From the NCBI GenBank assembly GCA_020349905.1, contig CP070702.1, positions 921,862-975,515 of the forward strand: DNA of 53,654 nucleotides. The letters run 5' to 3'. This document shows, in pieces, positions 24,899 through 31,914 of this stretch. Each line of letters starts with the position of its first letter. Positions within the stretch are counted from its first letter, which is position 1. The notes under the pieces were generated by a model. It was not told the DNA's origin and made no database searches. It saw only the letters and a program-made list of their open reading frames with translations. Both the position numbers and the translations under genes were made by a program. The stretch is from Candidatus Eiseniibacteriota bacterium (lineage in GTDB: Bacteria > Eisenbacteria > RBG-16-71-46 > JAFGJU01).

Positions 24899-26029
24899 TC
24901 ACTCTAGGACGTGTATGTTTCTCTCCGCGCACATGTCCTTGAGTATCCTGGGCCACACGGTGACGCTGCACTCCCCGAGGTGGGCCTTCTTGAGAATGGC
25001 CATGTAGGTCCGGGACTGCCCGATGCCGCCACCGATGCTGAGGGGGATCTCGTTGTTGATTATTGCCTTGTGGTACGGCATCTTGAGGAAATCCAGCTGG
25101 CCCGTTATCTCCAGCTGCTTCTTGAGCGTGTCTGCGTTCACGCGAATTCCCATGGACGTCAGCTCGTGACGGCGCTTCGTCACCGGGTTCCAGACCAGGA
25201 TGTCGCCGTTCAGCCCGTGCATGGGCCGGCCGTCAGCCGACACGGTCTCCGTGACCCAATCGTCGTAATCCGCCGCTCTCATCTCGTGAGGATAGCCGTC
25301 CTTGAGCGTCCAGCCCACTCCGTAGATGAAGATCGCCGGATACTCCTGCAGTATCTGCGTCTCGCGCTGCTTCCTCGGCAGGTCGGGGAACATGTCCAGG
25401 ATATCTTCTGCGTGCAGGAAGGTGAGCTTCTCCGGCAGGTCCGGATACTTGTCCGTCTTGAGCTGGGGAAAGCACTTCTGAGCGTAGGTTTCGGCTCCCT
25501 TCAAAACCTTCCATATCTTCTCGACCACCTGCGTCAGGTACTGGAGGGTGCGCTCCTTTTCCGTTATCACCAACTCCCAGTCCCACTGGTCCACGTACGC
25601 ACTGTGGTCGTGGTCCAGGAAGTAGTCCTTCCTGACCGCGCGCATGTCAGTGTACAGACCCTGGCCGACCTTCATGCCGAACTGCTTCAGTGCGGCACGC
25701 TTCCATTTGGTCGCCGCCTGTACGACCTGCGCATCGATGGGATTCTTGTTGTAGTCGTTGGAGATGTGGAACTGAATGGGAGTGCGGGAGCCGTCGCGGT
25801 CCAAAAGGTCGTTCACGCCACTCTCCACATCAACAATGAGCGGGACTTCGACGCGCATCAGGTTCAGCTCCTTGCAGAGTCCGTCCTCGATGTATTCCTT
25901 CACGGCGGTGATTGCCTTCTGCGTGTCTTTCGGGGAAAGCAAGGGCGTGTAATCGTTCGGGAGTACTTTTTCTAGGTCTTCGTAGTTTCCTATGCCCGGT
26001 CCGGCCAGGTCTGCCTTCTTGTCTGCCAT
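24899..26029 (-). CDS. asnA: Aspartate-ammonia ligase (asparagine synthetase A)
   Basis: Cytoplasmic class II synthetase-fold enzyme of 376 residues making asparagine from aspartate, ammonia and ATP. Recognisable blocks are FISxxL-type N-terminal helix (LCKELNLMRVEVPLIV), SGVNDLLDRDGSRTPI, VVQAATKWKRAAL, GQGLYTDMRAVRKDY, DHSAYVDQWDWE, GDILVWNP and the C-terminal SIGGGIGQSR. E. coli AsnA has about 330 residues; the surplus is mainly an N-terminal extension and a loop near residues 185-235. The ATG has AAAGGAG close upstream and a consensus promoter 50-80 bases before it, so it seems to be transcribed from its own promoter. Confidence 0.93.
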   Translation of the reverse strand: MADKKADLAGPGIGNYEDLEKVLPNDYTPLLSPKDTQKAITAVKEYIEDGLCKELNLMRVEVPLIVDVESGVNDLLDRDGSRTPIQFHISNDYNKNPIDAQVVQAATKWKRAALKQFGMKVGQGLYTDMRAVRKDYFLDHDHSAYVDQWDWELVITEKERTLQYLTQVVEKIWKVLKGAETYAQKCFPQLKTDKYPDLPEKLTFLHAEDILDMFPDLPRKQRETQILQEYPAIFIYGVGWTLKDGYPHEMRAADYDDWVTETVSADGRPMHGLNGDILVWNPVTKRRHELTSMGIRVNADTLKKQLEITGQLDFLKMPYHKAIINNEIPLSIGGGIGQSRTYMAILKKAHLGECSVTVWPRILKDMCAERNIHVLE

Positions 26030-26079
26030 CGTGTCTTCTCCTTTGAGTTAGTTATTTGCCTACCGAATATAACCTTACG

Positions 26080-26108
26080 AGGATAGAGGAAGGGCGAGTC
26101 GCTGTCAA
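26080..26108 (-). promoter_or_regulatory. Sigma70-type promoter of asnA
   Basis: On the minus strand a perfect TTGACA (26103-26108) and TATCCT (26080-26085) are separated by 17 bp. The predicted transcription start is about 45 bases upstream of the asnA ATG. Confidence 0.65.
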
Positions 26109-26122
26109 GCAATATCGCGTCT

Positions 26123-28267
26123 CTATTCCTTGATACCGGCCAGGTCCAGAAGGAACGCGTATATGAACGCAGCTTCCCTGTAACGTTTGTAGCGCCCAGA
26201 AACACCTCCGTGGCCCGCTTCCATCTTCGTTCTCAGGAGCAGCAGGTTGTGGTCCGTCTTCATGGCCCGCAACTTGGCGACCCACTTGGCCGGTTCCCAG
26301 TACTGAACCTGCGAATCGTGCAGACTCGTGAGAACCAGCAGGTGAGGATACTCTTTCGCCTCTACGTTGTCGTACGGGGAATAGGAGAGCATGTAGTCGT
26401 AGTACTGTTTTTCGTTGGGGTTTCCCCACTCGTCATACTCCCCCGTGGTAAGCGGGATGCTCTCGTCCAGCATCGTCGTGAGGACGTCCACGAACGGAAC
26501 GCCGGCCACGATTCCTTTGAACAAGTCCGGTCGCATGTTGAAAACGGCCCCCACAAGCAGCCCTCCGGCACTCTCGCCCATCCCGAAGAGCTTCTCCGGG
26601 CTGGTGTACTTCTCCTGGACGAGATACTCAGCGCAAGCGATGAAATCAGTGAAGGTGTTCTTCTTCTTAAGAAGCTTCCCGTCTTCGTACCATTGACGCC
26701 CCAGCTCTTCTCCCCCGCGGATGTGAGCGATGGCGTAGATGAAGCCTCTGTCCAGCAGGCTCAGCCGGTACGAGCCGAACGTCGCGTCCATGCTGTAGCC
26801 GTACGAGCCGTAGCCGTACAGAAGCAGCGGGCTGCTGCCCTCCTTCTTCATTCCCTTCCGATAGACAAGCGAAATGGGGACCTTGACTCCGTCCTTTGCC
26901 GTGGCCCACAGGCGCTCGGTCTGATAATTGCCCGAATCGAAATCGCCCAGCACTTCCTCTTGCTTGAGCAGAGTCTTCTCCCGCGTCACCATGTTGTAGT
27001 CGAAGACGGAGCGAGGCGTGGTCAAAGAGGTGTAGACGTACCTGACGACGGGAGTATCGAAATCGTAGTTGTCTCGCGCGTAGGCGAAATAGGCCGGCTC
27101 GCCGAAGTCCAGGTAATGCTCTCCCTCTCCCGACCAGGGGCGAATTCTCATCTGGATCAGCCCGTCCTTGCGCTCCTCCAGAAGGAGGTGATCCTTGAAG
27201 ATCTCAAAGCCCTCGAGAAGAACGTATGCACGATGAGGGATGACTTCCTGCCAGTTTTCCTTCCCGGTCTTGTTCACGGGCGTCTTCATCAGCCGGAAGT
27301 TCTTCGCATCCAGGTTGGTGCGGATGTAAAAGTCTCCACCGTAGTGGTCGAGCTGGTACTCGTGCTCGCCCTCTCGCGGAAGGAAGACCTTGAACTTCCC
27401 ACCTGGTTCGTCCGCGTTCAGGTACCTGTACTCGCTGCGTAGCGTCTGATGGGAGGCAATCATCACGTACCTTTTGGACCTGGTCTTGAACACGTAGGAG
27501 TAGAAAGTGTCGTCGGTCTCTTCGTAAATCAGTTCGTCTTCTTCCACCGGCATTCCCAAGACGTGGCGGTAAATCAGGTAGGGTCTCAGTGTCGTCGGAT
27601 CCTGCTTGGAATAGAACAGCGTCTTGTTGTCGTTCGCCCACGCCATGTTGCCGGTCACATCGGGGATGACGTCCTCCAGGGTCTCACCGGTCGTGAGGTT
27701 CTTGAAGTAGATGGTGTATTTCCGCCGTCCCACGGTGTCCACCGAATAGGCCAGCAGGTCCTGGCCGTGACTCACCGTCCACTCGTCGACAGAAAAGAAC
27801 TCGTGCCCCTCCGCCATCTTGTTGACGTCGAGCATGATTTCCTCGACACCCTCCAGCGAGCCCTTCTTGCGGCAGTAGACGGTGTACTCCTTTCCCTCCT
27901 CGAAACGCGTGTAGTAGAAGTAGTCGTCCATCTTGTATGGGACAGAAATGTCTGTCTGTTTTATGCGGCCCTTTATCTCCTCGAAAAGGATCTCCTGTAA
28001 CCCGTTAGTGTGAGCCGTCATCGCATCCGTGTACTCGTTCTCTGCCACGAGGTAGTCCATGACCGCCGGGTCTTCCCGCTTGTTAAGCCAGTAGTAGTCG
28101 TCCACGCGAACGTCACCGTGCTTTTCCAGCTGCACGGGTTCTACCGGGGCCTCGGGCGGGGTGGCCACTGCCTGGGCGCGGCTGCCCCCCTGCTGACCGC
28201 TCGACGGGCAGAACCACAGCAGGCCCAGACAGAACGTCACGAGGATCGCTGTAGCAAGGTAGCGCAT
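26123..28267 (-). CDS. Exported S9A prolyl oligopeptidase/oligopeptidase B-like
   Basis: Serine peptidase of 714 residues. After a signal peptide (AILVTFCLGLLWFCPSSG) comes PVEPVQLEKHGDVRVDDYYWL, the usual opening of S9A enzymes, then a seven-bladed propeller (about 80-430) and an alpha/beta hydrolase domain. The triad is Ser in GMGESAGG, Asp in TSLHDSQVQYWEP and His in EAGHGG; IAHIRGGEELGRQWYEDGK is a family hallmark. The overall pattern is closest to oligopeptidase B (PtrB, cleaving after Arg/Lys), which is normally cytoplasmic. Exported relatives are common in peptide-degrading FCB bacteria. The ATG at 28267 has GGAGGAGG upstream. It starts 30 bp after the gamma-glutamyltransferase gene on the same strand, which suggests co-transcription. 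Confidence 0.9.
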   Translation of the reverse strand: MRYLATAILVTFCLGLLWFCPSSGQQGGSRAQAVATPPEAPVEPVQLEKHGDVRVDDYYWLNKREDPAVMDYLVAENEYTDAMTAHTNGLQEILFEEIKGRIKQTDISVPYKMDDYFYYTRFEEGKEYTVYCRKKGSLEGVEEIMLDVNKMAEGHEFFSVDEWTVSHGQDLLAYSVDTVGRRKYTIYFKNLTTGETLEDVIPDVTGNMAWANDNKTLFYSKQDPTTLRPYLIYRHVLGMPVEEDELIYEETDDTFYSYVFKTRSKRYVMIASHQTLRSEYRYLNADEPGGKFKVFLPREGEHEYQLDHYGGDFYIRTNLDAKNFRLMKTPVNKTGKENWQEVIPHRAYVLLEGFEIFKDHLLLEERKDGLIQMRIRPWSGEGEHYLDFGEPAYFAYARDNYDFDTPVVRYVYTSLTTPRSVFDYNMVTREKTLLKQEEVLGDFDSGNYQTERLWATAKDGVKVPISLVYRKGMKKEGSSPLLLYGYGSYGYSMDATFGSYRLSLLDRGFIYAIAHIRGGEELGRQWYEDGKLLKKKNTFTDFIACAEYLVQEKYTSPEKLFGMGESAGGLLVGAVFNMRPDLFKGIVAGVPFVDVLTTMLDESIPLTTGEYDEWGNPNEKQYYDYMLSYSPYDNVEAKEYPHLLVLTSLHDSQVQYWEPAKWVAKLRAMKTDHNLLLLRTKMEAGHGGVSGRYKRYREAAFIYAFLLDLAGIKE

Positions 28268-28297
28268 GGTATTCCTCCTCCCTGGAGTGTGAATCAC

Positions 28298-29995
28298 CTA
28301 GTATCCGGCGGCCTGGCCGTCCTTTCTGGACTCCGAGGCGCCGTAGTAAACTCCGTTTTCCTTATCGAACATGATGGCCTGATAGCCCCCGAAGCTGCCC
28401 ACGTTCTTTCCTATCCTGTGTCCCATCTTCACGAGCTCTCTCACCGTCTCCTCTGCAATCCCAGTCTCCAGAGACACGGTTCCCCCGTCTCTCATCTTCT
28501 CGCCGGTGGGCTGCGAGGAGCCCTGGTGCAGTATGCGTGGAGCGTCTCCCGCTTCCTGAAGGTTCATTCCGAAGTCCACGATGTTTATGACTATCTGTGC
28601 CTGGGCCTGGGGCTGGGTGGCACCTCCCATGACACCGAAGCTCATGAACGGTTCGCCGTCCTTCGTGATGAAGGCGGGGATTATCGTGTGAAAGGGCCTC
28701 TTGTGAGGAGCGTAGGTGTTGAACTTCCCTTCCTCCAGGTCGAAAAGCTCGCCTCTGTCCTGGAGCATGAAGCCAAGTCCGTCCGGGCATAGGCCTGAGC
28801 CCATGCCGCGGTAGTTACTCTGGATGAGGGACACCATGTTTCCTTCGCTGTCCGCGACCGTGAGGTAGATGGTGTCGCCAGCGTGAAGGGCCGGATTTCC
28901 CGCATCGTAGGTCTTGGCAGCGCGAGCTGGGTCTATCATGGCTCGCCTATCGTCCGCATAACTCTTCGATATGAGCTCTTTCACGGGAATCTCGTTGAAG
29001 TCTGGATCTGCGTAGAACTTAGCCCTGTCTTCAAAGGCAAGCTTCTTTGCTTCCACGAAGTGGTGAACGTGTTCTGGGCTGCCGAAGCCCATAGAGCGCA
29101 GGTCGAAACCCTCGAGGATGTTCAGGATCTGAAGCGTGGCTATCCCCTGGCCGTTCGGGGGAAGCTCCCACACGTCGTACCCGCGGTAGTTCGTCGAAAC
29201 GGGCTCCACCCACTCACTGGTGTGCTCCGCCAGGTCTCTGTATGAGAGAAAGCCGCCGACTTTCTTCATGTATGCATCGATGGTCTTCGCTATGTCGCCC
29301 CGATAGAACACCTCACGCCCGCCCGCAGCAATCTTCTCGTAGGTGTCCGCCAGAAAAGGATTCCTGAACACCTCGCCCTTCCTGGGTGCCCGGCCGTCTA
29401 AGGTGAAGATCTCCTCGAACCCGGGCCATTTATTTAACACGGGAACGCTGAGTTGCCAGTAGTACGCAATCAGCTCTGAGACCGGAAACCCGCTGCGCGC
29501 ATACTCGATGGCCGGGGCCAGAACAGCGGCCATGGGAAGTCTCCCGAACTTCCCGTGCAGCTCGAACCAGCCGTCCACGCAACCCGGAACGGAAACCGAC
29601 AGAGGACCGTGCGCAGGGATTCGCTCTATTCCCTGCTCCCTGAAATGCTCCAGGCTGAGGGAATAAGGGGAGCGGCCGCTCGCATTCAGGCCGTAGAGTT
29701 TCCGGGTTCTCGCGTCCCACACAATGGCAAACAGGTCTCCCCCAATCCCACTCCCCGTCGGTTCCATCAATCCCTGCATGGCGTTCGCGGCGATGGCAGC
29801 GTCCACCGCGCTTCCCCCCTGCTTCAGAACGTCCAGCGCGGCCTGTGTGGCCAGTGGTTGACTCGTGGCCGCCATTCCGTTGCGTGCGATTATCTCGGAG
29901 CGCGAAGCGAACGCCCTTCCGGTGACACGGTCGAACGCCGAAGCCGAAGAACAGAAGCAAAGTAGAAGAATAAGGCAGCAGATGGGTTTCAGCAT
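28298..29995 (-). CDS. ggt: Gamma-glutamyltransferase precursor
   Basis: Ntn-hydrolase precursor of 565 residues with a signal peptide (ICCLILLLCFCSSASA). Family motifs are GMAATSQPLATQAALDVLKQ, GGSAVDAAIAAN, PTGSGIGGDLFA, the processing site in GDTIYLTVADSEGNMVSL and the C-terminal FGVMGGATQPQAQ. The Thr of DTIYLTV aligns with the nucleophile that becomes the N-terminus of the small subunit after self-cleavage. Usual members read TTHxSV here, so this one belongs to a divergent but common subgroup. The enzyme would hydrolyse glutathione and other gamma-glutamyl peptides, or transfer the glutamyl group, in the periplasm. The ATG at 29995 has GAGGAGG upstream. It precedes the S9A peptidase gene in the same orientation. 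Confidence 0.9.
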   Translation of the reverse strand: MLKPICCLILLLCFCSSASAFDRVTGRAFASRSEIIARNGMAATSQPLATQAALDVLKQGGSAVDAAIAANAMQGLMEPTGSGIGGDLFAIVWDARTRKLYGLNASGRSPYSLSLEHFREQGIERIPAHGPLSVSVPGCVDGWFELHGKFGRLPMAAVLAPAIEYARSGFPVSELIAYYWQLSVPVLNKWPGFEEIFTLDGRAPRKGEVFRNPFLADTYEKIAAGGREVFYRGDIAKTIDAYMKKVGGFLSYRDLAEHTSEWVEPVSTNYRGYDVWELPPNGQGIATLQILNILEGFDLRSMGFGSPEHVHHFVEAKKLAFEDRAKFYADPDFNEIPVKELISKSYADDRRAMIDPARAAKTYDAGNPALHAGDTIYLTVADSEGNMVSLIQSNYRGMGSGLCPDGLGFMLQDRGELFDLEEGKFNTYAPHKRPFHTIIPAFITKDGEPFMSFGVMGGATQPQAQAQIVINIVDFGMNLQEAGDAPRILHQGSSQPTGEKMRDGGTVSLETGIAEETVRELVKMGHRIGKNVGSFGGYQAIMFDKENGVYYGASESRKDGQAAGY

Positions 29996-30102
29996 GTCCG
30001 CCTCCTCTCCAGGGCGCCAGATTCGCTGGCCGGAACAGATGGCCGAACAGTGACGATTAACCTGTAAGGATAACATATCTTGACGGTGGCCGTGGGGGAT
30101 AA

Positions 30103-30744
30103 TTAGCTCTTGTAGGCCACCATGAGGCCGTCACGGATGGGTATCACCGTGGTGAGCCACGCCGGATCCTCCACCATCAGCCGCGTAGATTCACGGATTG
30201 CCTCAGTCTCAGGGTCCCGGTCCTTATCGTCGAATACCCGACCACTCCACAGCATGTTGTCCATGATGAGAACGCCCCCGGTCTTCAGTTTTTCCCGGAT
30301 GACGGCCAACGACTCAGGATAGCCGGTCTTGTCGATGTCGTTGAAGATGAGGTCAAAGGGGCCCGGCGTTTCGCGGAGCTTCCAGATTGCCTCGCTCACG
30401 TGGTAACGGACCACGTCTTCCAGGCCCATCTTCCGTAGATGGTTCCGCGCCTGCCGGGACAATCCTTCGTCCCAGACAACGTGATGGACTTCGCCGCCTC
30501 CGTTCTCTTTCACGGCCCGCGCAAACCATGCCGTGGAATAGCCGAAACCAGAGCCCAGTTCGAAGATCCGCTTCGCACGTATCATGCGCGCGATCTGGTA
30601 GCACAGGTATCCGCACGCGGGGCCGATTATGGGAAAATCCGTCTCCCTGGCGTGAGCTTCCATCACTTTCATTTCCGGCGGCCTCGGAGGAACCAGTCCG
30701 TTCAAGTACTCACGCAGTCGCTCAGACATCAGTTTCTCGGCCAT
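30103..30744 (-). CDS. SAM-dependent O-methyltransferase
   Basis: Cytoplasmic class I methyltransferase of 213 residues. The SAM-binding loop is FELGSGFGYSTAWFARA (near residues 61-77), followed by the acidic end of strand 2 region, a metal-binding style motif FDLIFNDIDKTGYPESL and GGVLIMDNMLWSGRVFD. Those last two segments are typical of the catechol O-methyltransferase-like family 3, whose members are divalent-cation dependent. The acceptor is unknown. The N-terminal EYLNGLVPPRPPEMKVMEAHA also fits the family. The gene follows the PrsW-like gene by 73 bp in the same orientation. Confidence 0.85.
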   Translation of the reverse strand: MAEKLMSERLREYLNGLVPPRPPEMKVMEAHARETDFPIIGPACGYLCYQIARMIRAKRIFELGSGFGYSTAWFARAVKENGGGEVHHVVWDEGLSRQARNHLRKMGLEDVVRYHVSEAIWKLRETPGPFDLIFNDIDKTGYPESLAVIREKLKTGGVLIMDNMLWSGRVFDDKDRDPETEAIRESTRLMVEDPAWLTTVIPIRDGLMVAYKS

Positions 30745-30817
30745 CGCTCAGTGTCCTCTTTATCCATGTCGTTTGCCTTGCCGTGTCCGCGCCCCAAGTC
30801 GCAACGGCGATCGCCCC

Positions 30818-31834
30818 CTACTTCTTCTTCAGCATGTACAGCTGCCAGAGGTCTCGGCTACTCCAGCGCAGAAAGGGCAAGATCGTCAAGCGCCCCGTCT
30901 TCCCGATGCTTTTCTCCAGGTACCGCAGCTCCGCAAATTTCTCCCGTATCTCAGGATCCACTGGCACTTCATGGCCCGCCTCTCTCATGAGGAGCATTCC
31001 CTTCGCGCGTATTGAAAGCTCCAGATGAAGCTGCAGGAGACAGAGCATGTCGGCCACGACCTCTCCAGGAAACTTGTCCTTCAACGACATCAGGTATGCG
31101 CCAACCGGCGTTTCGGCGATGCTTCCTGTCGTTATCATCCGGAGCAGCTCGGAATCCGTGTCGAAACCCACACCGAGCCACTTCTGCAGGGCTCGCTCGC
31201 TCTGCTGAAAGACCACCAGCATAATGAGAGGGAGGCCGACCACGATGCTCACGGCCGACAGCTCCGGAGAGATGAAGAAGTGATTGTAGGCCGAGTGGAT
31301 GAGTATCGCCATGAGAAGACCCGGCAGAAAGACCCATCCCCAACCGGACGCGTAACGGTCCGAGAGGCTCTTCGAAACAATCCCGAAAAGCGCGGTCGCT
31401 CCGCTGTGCATGACGGCCGTCCCGAAACCGCGGACGATCCAGGTCAGTATGCCGGACTCGGACAGCGAGCCGAGAAGCAGCACGTTCTCCACGACCGCAA
31501 AGCCAGCACCCAGCGCGAAACCGCATATGGCAGCGTCGACCATGAACCCGACCCGTTTCGCACGTATTAGGAAGATGATGTAGCTTGCCTTGAAGATCTC
31601 CTCCACGAGGGGAGCAACGTACCTCGCATAGCCGGTGCGCTCCAGGTCAAGAAGCTCAATGAGCGTGTTGTTCACAAACGTGCAGGCGAATGCCACGATG
31701 AAGCCAACGGCCACCGTTAGAAGAACAGCCCTCAGGCGAACCAGTTTGTAGCTGTCCAGGAATACGAGTGCAAGCAGAAAGATGGCTACGGGGAGAACAC
31801 TGATGAGAATTCTTATGAGGTTATGTGTCGCCAA
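30818..31834 (-). CDS. PrsW-like intramembrane metalloprotease
   Basis: Polytopic membrane protein of 338 residues with about eight hydrophobic helices in the first 220 residues and a soluble C-terminal region of about 110. It carries the three PrsW family motifs: APLVEEIFKA (Glu-Glu pair), GAGFAVVEN, and a His-rich helix ILIHSAYNHFF. PrsW of Bacillus cleaves the anti-sigma factor RsiW inside the membrane and so releases an ECF sigma factor. A membrane anti-sigma factor and ECF sigma factor are encoded about 6 kb away, so a link is conceivable but unproven. The start is uncertain: TTG at 31834 is the longest reading and has no strong ribosome site. Confidence 0.8.
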   Translation of the reverse strand: MATHNLIRILISVLPVAIFLLALVFLDSYKLVRLRAVLLTVAVGFIVAFACTFVNNTLIELLDLERTGYARYVAPLVEEIFKASYIIFLIRAKRVGFMVDAAICGFALGAGFAVVENVLLLGSLSESGILTWIVRGFGTAVMHSGATALFGIVSKSLSDRYASGWGWVFLPGLLMAILIHSAYNHFFISPELSAVSIVVGLPLIMLVVFQQSERALQKWLGVGFDTDSELLRMITTGSIAETPVGAYLMSLKDKFPGEVVADMLCLLQLHLELSIRAKGMLLMREAGHEVPVDPEIREKFAELRYLEKSIGKTGRLTILPFLRWSSRDLWQLYMLKKK

Positions 31835-31914
31835 GGTATTGAACTAGACTCGATTGACCGGTGAGCACACTATCGGCTTCGCAAGAGCGCAAGGGCCGCA
31901 AGAAGCTGAGCGCC